DNA of 64,000 nt from an uncultured bacterium (GTDB taxonomy: Bacteria; Bacillota; Clostridia; Oscillospirales; Oscillospiraceae). How positions within the stretch are numbered: position 1 is the first letter of the stretch; the number at the start of each line of letters is the position of its first letter. A program made the position numbers and the translations under genes. The notes beneath the pieces were generated by a model that had not been told where the DNA came from, searched no databases, and saw only the letters and a program-made list of their open reading frames with translations. Positions 18,860 to 28,241 of this stretch are shown piece after piece. The stretch lies in contig CAMWRX010000002.1 of the NCBI GenBank assembly GCA_947176765.1, forward strand, positions 1 through 64,000. The letters run 5' to 3'.

Positions 18860-19813
18860 GTGAGTAACTCGACAAAAACAGCAAGGCGCACGGCGTCTGA
18901 AGGCGCAGTCAGGCTCCACAAGAAAACGCTCGGGACGCGTGTCGCCGAGAACTGGCAGTTGTATCTGCTGCTGGTGATCCCCGTCGTCATCACCATCATC
19001 TATAAGTACATCCCTATGTACGGCGTGCAGATCGCCTTCCGCAATTACAAGCCCGCTCAGGGTTTCTTCGGAAGCAAGTGGGTAGGCTTTGACTGGTTTG
19101 AGCGGTTCTTCACCGCCCCCACCTTCCGGCGGATGATCATCAACACCGTCAAGCTCAGTCTGTTCAGCCTGCTGTGGAGCTTCCCGGTGCCCATTATCCT
19201 GTCCCTGGCGATCAACCAGCTGCGGTTCAAGGGCTTCAGGAAGGTTGTCCAGACCATCCTGTACGCCCCGCACTTTATCTCCATCATGGTCGTCTGCGGT
19301 ATGATCCGCATCTTCCTGAGCCCTTACGGCGGCCTCATCAACCTGCTGCTCGGCCAGTCCATTGACTTCATGACCGTGCCCGGGGCGTTCCGCACGATTT
19401 ACATTGCCTCCGGCATCTGGCAGGACGCCGGCTGGGGCTGCATCATCTATCTGGCCACCCTGTCCGCGGTGGACCCCGGCCTCTATGAGGCGGCCAAGAT
19501 CGACGGCGCGTCCATGTTCCAGCGTATCCTCAACATCGACGTGCCCGAGCTGCTGCCCATGATTATCCTCCAGCTCATCATGGCTGCCAGCGGCATCATG
19601 AGCGTAGGCTTCGAGAAAGTCTTCCTGCTCCAGACCCAGCTCAACAAGGTCACCAGCGACGTCATCGCGGTGTACGTCTACGAACAAGGTATCGTTGACC
19701 ACGCATACAGCTATTCGACGGCAATCGGCCTCTTTAACACGGTCATCAACATCATCCTGCTGGTTATCGTGAACAACATCGCCAAGAAGGCCGCCGATGT
19801 CAGCTTCGTTTAA
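18860..19813 (+). CDS. Sugar ABC transporter permease (LplB-like)
   Basis: VIPVVITIIYKYIPMYGVQIAFRNY...; EAAKIDGASMFQRILNIDVPELLPMI. Confidence 0.9.
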   Translation: MSNSTKTARRTASEGAVRLHKKTLGTRVAENWQLYLLLVIPVVITIIYKYIPMYGVQIAFRNYKPAQGFFGSKWVGFDWFERFFTAPTFRRMIINTVKLSLFSLLWSFPVPIILSLAINQLRFKGFRKVVQTILYAPHFISIMVVCGMIRIFLSPYGGLINLLLGQSIDFMTVPGAFRTIYIASGIWQDAGWGCIIYLATLSAVDPGLYEAAKIDGASMFQRILNIDVPELLPMIILQLIMAASGIMSVGFEKVFLLQTQLNKVTSDVIAVYVYEQGIVDHAYSYSTAIGLFNTVINIILLVIVNNIAKKAADVSFV

Positions 19814-19826
19814 GGAGGTGCGGGGA

Positions 19827-20714
19827 ATGAAAAGTAAAACCGGTACCGGCCTGTCTGACAAGGCCAGCGACATTATCCTGGTGGTTTTGTGTACGGTGAT
19901 CATGCTGGTCATCGCCTATCCCCTGTACTACGTCATCGTCGCCTCTGTGTCCGACCCCTACGACGTGTACGCCGGCAAGACCTTCCTGCTGCCCAGCAAG
20001 TTCACGCTGGAGGGCTACAGCGCCGTCTTTGCCAACTCCAACCTGTTCAACGGCTTTATCAACTCCGTGAAATACACCATTGTGGGCACCCTCTACTCGG
20101 TGGTCACCGTGTACATCACCGCCTATCCCCTCAGCCAGAAGAACCTGCCCGGCCGTAAGTGGATCAGCATCTTCTTCGTCATCACCATGTACTTCGGCGG
20201 CGGCCTGATCCCCACCTACCTGGTGGTCCGGGACACCGGCCTGCTGAACAATATGTGGGCGCTGTTTCTTCCCGGCGGCGTGGGCATGGGCAACGTCATC
20301 ATCGTGCGCAACTTCTTTGAGAACAACGTACCCAAGGAGCTCACCGAGGCGGCGGAGATTGACGGCGCCAGCAAGATGACCGTTTTCCTGCGGGTGGTGG
20401 TCCCCCTGAGCCGCTCCATCATGGCCGTGATCGTGGTGTTCTCCATGGTGGCCTTCTGGAACGACTGGTTCACCGCCCTGATCTACCTGCAGAAGGATCA
20501 GTACCCCTTCCCGCTGGTGCTGCGCGGCATCCTGATCACCACCGAGGCCATGAGCAGCATGACCGACGGCATGGGTTATGCCGAGGCAAACCGTATGACC
20601 GAGCTGGTCAAGTTCGCCTCCATGATCGTGGCGGCCGCCCCCATGCTGGCCATCTACCCCTTCGTCCAGAAGTACTTCGAGCAGGGTTTCATGACCGGCG
20701 CGGTCAAGGGGTGA
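19827..20714 (+). CDS. Carbohydrate ABC transporter permease (YtcP-like)
   Basis: YPLYYVIVASVSDP...; LTEAAEIDGASKMTVFLRVVVPLS. Confidence 0.9.
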   Translation: MKSKTGTGLSDKASDIILVVLCTVIMLVIAYPLYYVIVASVSDPYDVYAGKTFLLPSKFTLEGYSAVFANSNLFNGFINSVKYTIVGTLYSVVTVYITAYPLSQKNLPGRKWISIFFVITMYFGGGLIPTYLVVRDTGLLNNMWALFLPGGVGMGNVIIVRNFFENNVPKELTEAAEIDGASKMTVFLRVVVPLSRSIMAVIVVFSMVAFWNDWFTALIYLQKDQYPFPLVLRGILITTEAMSSMTDGMGYAEANRMTELVKFASMIVAAAPMLAIYPFVQKYFEQGFMTGAVKG

Positions 20715-20835
20715 GGCGGCGCAAGCGCCGCCGGGCCGGTCGTTGGGCCGCAAAGCGGCCCAATGACGGCCCCAGGGCAGCGCACCCGCGCTGCCGGACC
20801 AGTCGTTGGGCCACAGAGTGGCCCAATGACGGTCC
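20715..20835 (+). repeat. Duplicated two-hairpin intercistronic module (A1-B1-A2-B2)
   Basis: A1 20715-20732, B1 20733-20772, A2 20776-20795, B2 20796-20835; B1 and B2 share gtcgttgggcc...ggcccaatgacgg with paired substitutions. Confidence 0.85.
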
Positions 20836-20889
20836 CTGTCTGAAAATCATCAAAGATTTTAAATTGTTATAAAAGGAGCGTCGAACCAT

Positions 20890-22539
20890 ATGAAAATGAA
20901 CGTAAAGCGGATCATGGCCTCCGCCTTGGCGGCGGCCATGGCCCTGAGCCTTGCTGCCTGCAGCAAGGGCGCCGAGAAGCGCGGCGACGAGAACCAGAAC
21001 GAGTTCCTCATCGTGGGCGGTATGTCCACCCTGAGCAGCGGCAACGACAGCAACCCCGTCCTGATGGAGCTGGCAGAGAACGCCGGTGTTGAGATCGAGT
21101 GGGACCTCATGAGCGACTCCCTGGGCGAAAAGGTGGGCGTGCTCATCGGCGGCAACCAACTGCCCGATGCCTTCATCGCCGTGAACTTCAGTGCCACCGA
21201 TATTAATGATTACGGCGAGGACGGCACCTTTATCGACCTGACCGACTACATCACCCCCGAGATTATGCCCAACCTGTCCGCCATTCTGGAGGAGCATCCC
21301 GAGATTAAGTCCGCCATCACCCAGGCCGACGGCAAGATTTACGGCCTGCCCTCCGCCGAGATGATGGGCACTGCTGCCGTGGGTGCCAGCGATGACATGA
21401 GCATCTATTCCATCCCCGAGTTCTCCATGATCAACAAGACCTGGCTGGATGAGCTGGGCCTGGACATCCCCACCAACCTGACCGAGCTCCACGACGCCCT
21501 GGTCGCCTTCAAGGACAATGATATGGCCACCCGCAACGGCAACGCTGCCGGTTCCACCATTCCCATGTCCACTGGCTATGACCAGTGGTGCTGGGGCCAG
21601 GAGATCTTCTACGCCGGCTTCGGTTTCACCAACTTTACCAGCGACGTCTGCGCCGACCTGGTGGCCAACCCCGATGGCTCCGTGGAGTTCGTCAGCGCCA
21701 CCGACAAGTACCGCGACGCGGTCTCCTACTTCCACGACTGGTACGCCGAGGGCCTGATGGATCTGGAGATGTTCTCCCAGAGCACCAGCCAGCTCATCGC
21801 CAAGGTGTCCCAGGGCCGCGTGGGTGTGACCACTTGGTGGTACATTGAGGAGATTGCCGGCGAGCATTCCGACGATTTTGTATTCCTGCCCCCGATGTAC
21901 GGCCCCGAGGGCACCGAGTATGCCAACACCCGCAACGTCACTGTCCGCGCCGGTACGCCCATCTCTTCCGGCAACCTGAACATCACCAGCGCCTGCGGCA
22001 ACCCCGAGCTGCTGTGCAAGTACTTCGACCAGTGGTATGATCCCGAGATCGTCATGCAGCTCCAGTACGCCCCCATCGGCATCTACTTCTCTGAGAAGGA
22101 TGCCAACGGTGTGTGGCAGGTCATCTCCGAGGATGCCGCCCAGGCTCAGTTTGGCAAGAGCTCCGGCGAGCTGAAGGGCCAGTATGAGGTCTACGGCCCC
22201 CGCCTGATCCTGCCTGAGTACTACAACAGCGTGTTCTATATGGAGGACCGTGCCACCGAGCGTCTGGAGAACCTGATGAACGAGTGGATGCCCTATGTGG
22301 ACAACACCGTGTATTACCCCGCCGACGTCACCTTCACCAACGATGAGCTGGAGACCATCAGCCGCTATAAGGCCGACTTTGTCAGCCAGGTCGCGGAGTA
22401 TGAGGGCACTTGGCTGAAGAACGGCGGCCCCACCGACGACGAGTGGAACGCCTACCTTCAGATGCTGGAGGACAGCTGCGGCATGAGCCGTCTGCTGGAT
22501 GTGTATCAGGCGGCCTACGACCGCTACATGGGCAAGTAA
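20890..22539 (+). CDS. Extracellular solute-binding lipoprotein of the sugar ABC transporter
   Basis: Lipobox LSLAACSK; long SBP with LplA/LipO-like style, directly after two permeases. Confidence 0.88.
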   Translation: MKMNVKRIMASALAAAMALSLAACSKGAEKRGDENQNEFLIVGGMSTLSSGNDSNPVLMELAENAGVEIEWDLMSDSLGEKVGVLIGGNQLPDAFIAVNFSATDINDYGEDGTFIDLTDYITPEIMPNLSAILEEHPEIKSAITQADGKIYGLPSAEMMGTAAVGASDDMSIYSIPEFSMINKTWLDELGLDIPTNLTELHDALVAFKDNDMATRNGNAAGSTIPMSTGYDQWCWGQEIFYAGFGFTNFTSDVCADLVANPDGSVEFVSATDKYRDAVSYFHDWYAEGLMDLEMFSQSTSQLIAKVSQGRVGVTTWWYIEEIAGEHSDDFVFLPPMYGPEGTEYANTRNVTVRAGTPISSGNLNITSACGNPELLCKYFDQWYDPEIVMQLQYAPIGIYFSEKDANGVWQVISEDAAQAQFGKSSGELKGQYEVYGPRLILPEYYNSVFYMEDRATERLENLMNEWMPYVDNTVYYPADVTFTNDELETISRYKADFVSQVAEYEGTWLKNGGPTDDEWNAYLQMLEDSCGMSRLLDVYQAAYDRYMGK

Positions 22540-22578
22540 GTAATTCCCTTTACGCAAAGGAATAGCCTTTGCCCGCTT

Positions 22579-22619
22579 TCAGCCCGCCGGGCCGGTTCCC
22601 CGGTCCGACGGGCTCTTTT
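22579..22619 (+). terminator. Intrinsic terminator after the SBP gene
   Basis: agcccgccgggccgg ttcc ccggtccgacgggct cttttt. Confidence 0.8.
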
Positions 22620-22752
22620 TGCCCAACAATTTGAAAGGGATTAGGCGGGTTTTCAGTTTTTACCATTAAAGGATAGAAATATGTTACCATAATGATTACA
22701 TATTTGTGTGCTTTAATTTGACTGCTATTTTGCCAAATGGAGGACGATTCAG

Positions 22753-24243
22753 ATGATCAGTGAAACCTTGCAGAAAGCCCGGGAATTTGAATCCCATTAT
22801 GGTTCTTTCATCCCGGCAGACCAGCGTCCCGCTTTCCATGTTACCCCTACCATCGGTTGGATGAACGACCCAAACGGCTTCTCCCCCTATAAAGGGGAGT
22901 ACCATCTGTTCTACCAGTATCATCCCTACTCCAACGAGTGGGGGCCCATGCATTGGGGACATCTGAAAACAAAGGATTTCATCGCCTGGGAGCGGCTGCC
23001 CGTGGCTATAGCCCCGGACGAGTCCTACGATGCCTCCGGCTGTTTCTCCGGCAGCGCCATTGAGCTGCCCGATGGGCGTCAGCTGTTGCTGTACACCGGC
23101 GTGCAGCGGCATCATAATAAAGAGGGCTTTATCCAGGACATCCAGGCCCAGTGCGTGGCCATCGGGGACGGGGTAGACTATGAGAAATGTGGAGAGAACC
23201 CGGTGCTGGGGGCAGCGGATTTACCGGAAGGCGGCAGCTTCATCGACTTCCGGGACCCCAAGATCTGGCAGGAGGCGGACGGAACCTACTATGCTGTCAT
23301 CGGAAACCGCACGGAGGACACCAGCGGCGCGATCCTGCTGTACTGCAGCACCGACGGGTTGAAGTGGGAGCTTGCCCGCACTCTGGACCGTTGCAACAAC
23401 CAGTATGGGAAGATGTGGGAGTGCCCGGATTTCTTCGTCCTGGACGGTGTACACGTCCTGCTTACCAGCCCCCAGGAGATGAGCCCCATCGGCTTGGAAT
23501 TCCATGCGGGCAACGGCACTGTGTGCCTCATCGGGGACTACGATCCCGCTGGGAAAGGCTTTGTTCGGCGGTATGCGCAGGCTATTGACTACGGTCTGGA
23601 CTTCTACGCGCCTCAGACCCTGCTGACTCCTGATGGGCGGCGGGTAATGATCGCCTGGATGCAGAACTGGAGTACTGTGGGGGCAAAGCCTTACAACTGC
23701 CGCTGGTTTGGCCAGATGACCCTGCCCCGTGAGCTGTCGGTGAAGAATGGGCGGCTTTACCAGAACCCGGTGCGGGAGTTCGAGGGCTACCGGGAGCGCT
23801 GTGTCATACACAACAACATTCCTGTATGCAGTGAGGTGAATCTGCCCGGTATCCAGGGCCGGATGCTGGACATGACTGTGACGGTCCGGCCCACCGGCAG
23901 CGAGCCCTACCGCTGGTTCCGCGTCCGGGTGGCAAAGGACGGCGAGCATGAGACCATCATCCGCTACCGTCCGGATCAGGGCACCATCAAGATTGATCGT
24001 ACCCGCAGCGGCTTGCCCCACGACATCGTCCATACCCGCAGCTTCCTGGTGTCCTATCGGGAGGGCGAAATCAAGCTGCGCATTATCCTGGACCGGTTCA
24101 GCCTGGAGGTATTCGTCAACGACGGCGAGCAGGCCGCCAGCACGGTCATTTACACCCGCCAGGAGGCGGATGCCATCACCTTTGAGGCCGGCGGGGCCGC
24201 GCTGATGGATGTGGAAAAGTATGATATTGTTCTAGATCAGTGA
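22753..24243 (+). CDS. GH32 beta-fructofuranosidase / sucrose-6-phosphate hydrolase-like, cytoplasmic
   Basis: GWMNDPNGFSPYKGEYHLFYQYHP, FRDPKIW, WECPDFF; no signal peptide. Confidence 0.93.
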   Translation: MISETLQKAREFESHYGSFIPADQRPAFHVTPTIGWMNDPNGFSPYKGEYHLFYQYHPYSNEWGPMHWGHLKTKDFIAWERLPVAIAPDESYDASGCFSGSAIELPDGRQLLLYTGVQRHHNKEGFIQDIQAQCVAIGDGVDYEKCGENPVLGAADLPEGGSFIDFRDPKIWQEADGTYYAVIGNRTEDTSGAILLYCSTDGLKWELARTLDRCNNQYGKMWECPDFFVLDGVHVLLTSPQEMSPIGLEFHAGNGTVCLIGDYDPAGKGFVRRYAQAIDYGLDFYAPQTLLTPDGRRVMIAWMQNWSTVGAKPYNCRWFGQMTLPRELSVKNGRLYQNPVREFEGYRERCVIHNNIPVCSEVNLPGIQGRMLDMTVTVRPTGSEPYRWFRVRVAKDGEHETIIRYRPDQGTIKIDRTRSGLPHDIVHTRSFLVSYREGEIKLRIILDRFSLEVFVNDGEQAASTVIYTRQEADAITFEAGGAALMDVEKYDIVLDQ

Positions 24244-24362
24244 TCTTCGATCCAGAACAGATAGGGTATACTTCTTTGGGGTATCCTATCTAATAGGCAT
24301 GCAATGTGTATTCATGGTATATATACTACAAACAAGTATATCTCGATCATGGATTCTGATAA

Positions 24363-24390
24363 CGGATTTGCGACTGTTGCCGCAAATCCG
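24363..24390. repeat. Perfect 10-bp hairpin in an AT-rich intergenic segment
   Basis: cggatttgcg actgttgc cgcaaatccg. Confidence 0.7.
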
Positions 24391-24516
24391 AATTCCGAAA
24401 ATGGAGCAGGATATTGTTCGTATACCTGTTATGCTACAACCCCTGGATACTATACTACGCTATTCGATGCTATTTACTCCACGTCGTTTTCCTGATAATA
24501 TAAGGGGAGAGAAGCT

Positions 24517-24921
24517 ATGAAGGAAGTGAGTAAATGGGTATTAGGAATCGTAGTGCTATTGATCGTAACGATAGTGATTGTCCGCTTCGTATTCATACAA
24601 AGACAAGGTCCGGTGAATAAGCTGTTTGGGCGGCTCTCTTCATCTACAGTTTCTTCCCTCAGCGTTCAGTCAGTCGCCCGCCCGCTGAAGGAAATTGTGC
24701 TTGAAGAAGATGATCAAAATAAACTCATCAAGCTTTTGCGCAAAGAGCATTACGAAGGGCATGACGATCCGGATTTCGCTTCTATGACAGGGGGGCCAAA
24801 AGCAAACTGTAAAAATAACACAGGAGAAAATCAAACGGCCCTGACCTTCACAAGTCAGGGCCGGAATCTCGATGGGCATATGATGCATGGCCGGCAGACC
24901 ATAGGCCCCTTTGGGTTATAG
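24517..24921 (+). CDS. Small TM-anchored hypothetical protein, probably 3'-truncated
   Basis: RBS aggggag; N-terminal TM; ORF reads through a terminator-like hairpin ggccctgac...gtcagggcc. Confidence 0.4.
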   Translation: MKEVSKWVLGIVVLLIVTIVIVRFVFIQRQGPVNKLFGRLSSSTVSSLSVQSVARPLKEIVLEEDDQNKLIKLLRKEHYEGHDDPDFASMTGGPKANCKNNTGENQTALTFTSQGRNLDGHMMHGRQTIGPFGL

Positions 24922-24935
24922 GGGAGCATCTTCAT

Positions 24936-25445
24936 CTACCCGTTTCTGCGCCTATGCCATTCATTCCAAAATGCTGCATAACCATTTTTGGAAAATTCGT
25001 CCTCTGGAATAACTTTAGGCTGGCACGCTTTATAATATGCTTCTATCTTATCCGCAAAGCGGAACACTTCCGCCTGATAATCAGGAAAAGCCACCTGCTC
25101 CTCTGCTCCGAATGGCAGAATAATTTTAATTCCTCCATCACTATGGAGAATAGACCAGTCTGTCCCGGTATCGCAGCCACTGATCGTTACCTCAGATAAA
25201 TCTCCATTCGCGATCAAAAAATGGCCGCAGCAGGGTATCATCTGAATATCATATCGGCTCATGATTTTATCTTTTTCCAATGATTTCAGGAGGTATAGCG
25301 CTGTTGCGCTGACTGTTCCAACATCCTCAAAAAAATTTGCGCCCACCTGCACCATAACATGGCCATGCAGACAGAGGTCATTCGGGTCATCTTCCGGCCC
25401 ATTGATCCATTGAAATTGGTCCGCATCAATTTTAAATACACCCAT
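24936..25445 (-). CDS. Hypothetical protein (Imm-like size, unassigned)
   Basis: 169-aa ORF MGVFKIDADQFQWINGPEDDPNDLCLHGHVMVQVG. Confidence 0.6.
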   Translation of the reverse strand: MGVFKIDADQFQWINGPEDDPNDLCLHGHVMVQVGANFFEDVGTVSATALYLLKSLEKDKIMSRYDIQMIPCCGHFLIANGDLSEVTISGCDTGTDWSILHSDGGIKIILPFGAEEQVAFPDYQAEVFRFADKIEAYYKACQPKVIPEDEFSKNGYAAFWNEWHRRRNG

Positions 25446-25584
25446 AATCAGGCTGCTCCATTCTGCCCGGAATTTGTGCTTGACTGATCCATCTTTGCTA
25501 TGTGTTTATAGTGTAGCACAGCGGCGTAAGCAGTTCAACCAGCCAAGGCAGAAATTCTTAAATTAGAACAGAGGAACCGTTAAT

Positions 25585-26211
25585 ATGAAAACAAGAAAAC
25601 TCGGTGAACTGACCGTATCGGAAGTCGGCATGGGCTGCATGGCCTTTTCCCATGGCTACGGCCAGATTCCTCCGGAACAGTACAGCATCGAGGCCATCCA
25701 GAACGTCTGCCACCACGGCTGCACCTTCTTTGACACAGCAGAGGTCTACAGCCCCAATCTGTCCGGCATCGGGCACAACGAACGCATTGTGGGCGAGGCC
25801 CTGCGGGATGTACGTGGGGAGGTGGTGCTGGCCACGAAGCTGTTTTTAGACAGGTCGGAGGTTCATCAGGACGGCTCCGTCTATGACACAGTGCGGCGGC
25901 ATCTGCAAGCCTCTATGGAGCGGCTCCAGACAGATATGGTGGATCTCTACTATCTCCACCGTACCAGCGGCGGCGTGTCCGTGGAGGAAGTGGCAGAGGC
26001 CATGGGACGGCTCATCGACGACGGGTTAATCCGGGGCTGGGGGCTGTCCCAGGTGGATGTGGGCGTCATTGACCGGGCCCAACGGGTTACGCCTCTCACC
26101 GCCATCCAGAACATCTACTCCCTGGTGGAGCTGACGGATGAGGAGTTCCACTCGCTGGAGGAAGCACTCAACCAGTGTAAAGTCTATGGGCACCGGGGGT
26201 TTACACGTTAA
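25585..26211 (+). pseudogene. Aldo/keto reductase with a large internal in-frame deletion
   Basis: N-terminal AKR core to TAIQNIYSLVE joins directly to the family C-terminus LTDEEFHSLEEALNQCKVYGHRG; 208 aa instead of ~320. Confidence 0.75.
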
Positions 26212-26270
26212 AAGCCCCATATCCCAAACGCAACAAGGACGCTGCCAGCGATACGCAGACAGCGTCCTTG

Positions 26271-27008
26271 CTATGATAGGAGCTTTTTCGCCGCCTGGAT
26301 GAATTTCCTGACCGCGGGCGAGGGATCAACGGAATAAACCAGTCCATAGGGCAGTGCGTACTCCGTTTCCAGCGGGATGCTCACCAGATTGGGATGGATA
26401 TCGGAATACACGGGCTGGGTAATCAGCACATAGGGATTCAGCTCACACATGGTAAAGGTATCCAGGCCATAGTAGCTGGAATCAATGATCTGCACCGTGG
26501 GATAGCGGCCTGTGACCTCCGCGCGGAAATCGTCCAGCTCCCGGGAGACATTGGATATCGGCATCACCAGATATTCCCCGTTCAGATCGTCCAGCGTCAG
26601 CTTTTGAGCGCCGCCCAGTCTCTCTCTGATGGGGATCAGCTCAATTTTCAGTTCCGGGCACCGCTCGGAAACCTTTGTCCAAATGTCTGGTATCATCCGG
26701 CACTTGAATAGCAGCGAAGTTCCGACCCGCACCGTAGTCTCGGCGGCATCGGCCAGCTTGCGGGCCTTGCCCAGCGCATCCTCTGACAAGCGGATGATCG
26801 TCTTTGCGTCCTCAAAGAAGGATGTTCCCGCCGCCGTCAGCTTCACGCCCCGGTGGGAGCGGGTAAACAGCGCGAATCCGCAGCTGGCCTCCAGCAGATT
26901 GACCTGCTGAATAACTGCCGTGGACGAGATGAACATGGCCTCCGCCGCCTTGTTAAAGCTGCCCAGCTCCGCAACTTTTACAAAAGCGTCCAACTGATGA
27001 TTGTACAT
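26271..27008 (-). CDS. LysR family regulator, shortened effector domain
   Basis: N-terminal HTH LDAFVKVAELGSFNKAAEAMFISSTAVIQQVNLLE; 245 aa. Confidence 0.8.
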   Translation of the reverse strand: MYNHQLDAFVKVAELGSFNKAAEAMFISSTAVIQQVNLLEASCGFALFTRSHRGVKLTAAGTSFFEDAKTIIRLSEDALGKARKLADAAETTVRVGTSLLFKCRMIPDIWTKVSERCPELKIELIPIRERLGGAQKLTLDDLNGEYLVMPISNVSRELDDFRAEVTGRYPTVQIIDSSYYGLDTFTMCELNPYVLITQPVYSDIHPNLVSIPLETEYALPYGLVYSVDPSPAVRKFIQAAKKLLS

Positions 27009-27122
27009 GATTTCGCCTCCAGTGCCAAGTTATAACTTGGCACTATTATAACAAATCCATACTTCTCCCGCAACGGGAATTCGTTTATGCTAAATGTATC
27101 ATAAAAATGAAAAGGAGCCTTT

Positions 27123-28241
27123 TTGATGAAAAAGCTGGGTTTTGGTCTGATGCGCCTGCCCCTGCTGGACGCCAGCGATTACAGCAGCGTGGATGTGGAG
27201 CGGGTCAAGGGCATGGTGGATCAGTTTATGGAAAACGGTTTCACCTACTTCGACACCGCCGCCCCCTACCACCGGGGCAACAGCGAGGAGGCCTTCCGGG
27301 AGGCGATTGCCAAACGGTATCCCCGTACGGCCTACACCATCACGGACAAGCTGTCCCTATTCATGATCCGGGACAAGTCGGAGTTTCCCGCCTTTTTCCA
27401 GGACCAGCTGGAGCGGCTGGGTGTGGACTATGTGGACTACTACTGGCTTCACGGCCTGGGCGGGCCGTCTTACCGGCAGGCGGAGGAATGGGGCGCGTTT
27501 GAGTTTGTCCAGAAGCTGAAAGCGGAGGGAAAAGTCAAGCACATCGGCCTGTCCTTCCACGACAAGGCGGCGCTGCTGGACGAGATTTTGACCAAGCACC
27601 CGGAGATGGAGTATGCCCAGCTCCAGCTCAACTACCTGGACTGGGAGGACGCCACCGTGGAATCCCGGAAGTGCTATGAGGTGGCCTACAAACACCTTAA
27701 GCCGGTGATCGTCATGGAGCCCATCAAAGGCGGCAGTCTGGTCAACATCCCGGAGGAGGCCCATCAGCTGTTCCACGACTATGCTCCCGACCGCTCGGAC
27801 GCCTCCTGGGCCATCCGCTTCGCGGCCAGCCCCGCCAATGTGATGATGGTTCTCTCCGGTATGAGCGATGAGGAACAGATGACGGATAACATCAGCTACA
27901 TGAAGCAGTTCCAGCCCCTCAGCGAAAAGGAGCAGAAGATCGTGGCCCAGGCTGCCGAAATCATCAAGGCCAGCATCACCATTCCCTGCACCGCCTGCCG
28001 GTACTGCGTGGACGACTGCCCCAAGAAGATCGCCATCCCCGATTACTTTGCTATTTACAACAACCTGAAACGGTTCGGCGGCCCTCAGGGCATGGTGGCC
28101 CGGACCTACTACGGAAACCTGACCCAGACCCACGGCAAGGCGTCCGACTGCGTCAAGTGCGGAAAGTGCGAACAGCGATGCCCCCAGCACCTGCCCATCC
28201 GGGACTACCTGAAGGACATCACGGAGGAGCTGGAAGGATGA
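27123..28241 (+). CDS. Aldo/keto reductase with C-terminal ferredoxin-type clusters
   Basis: MKKLGFGLMRLPLLD...; CTACRYCVDDCP; CVKCGKCEQRCPQ. Confidence 0.9.
   Translation: MMKKLGFGLMRLPLLDASDYSSVDVERVKGMVDQFMENGFTYFDTAAPYHRGNSEEAFREAIAKRYPRTAYTITDKLSLFMIRDKSEFPAFFQDQLERLGVDYVDYYWLHGLGGPSYRQAEEWGAFEFVQKLKAEGKVKHIGLSFHDKAALLDEILTKHPEMEYAQLQLNYLDWEDATVESRKCYEVAYKHLKPVIVMEPIKGGSLVNIPEEAHQLFHDYAPDRSDASWAIRFAASPANVMMVLSGMSDEEQMTDNISYMKQFQPLSEKEQKIVAQAAEIIKASITIPCTACRYCVDDCPKKIAIPDYFAIYNNLKRFGGPQGMVARTYYGNLTQTHGKASDCVKCGKCEQRCPQHLPIRDYLKDITEELEG

Noticed and set aside
20704-22557. 617-aa minus-strand ORF
   Set aside because: Antisense to the solute-binding protein gene, which has clear lipobox and SBP character
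24304-24495. Cys/Tyr-rich 63-aa ORF considered as a RiPP precursor
   Set aside because: No maturation enzyme nearby, poor start context, and it overlaps a hairpin in non-coding-looking AT-rich sequence
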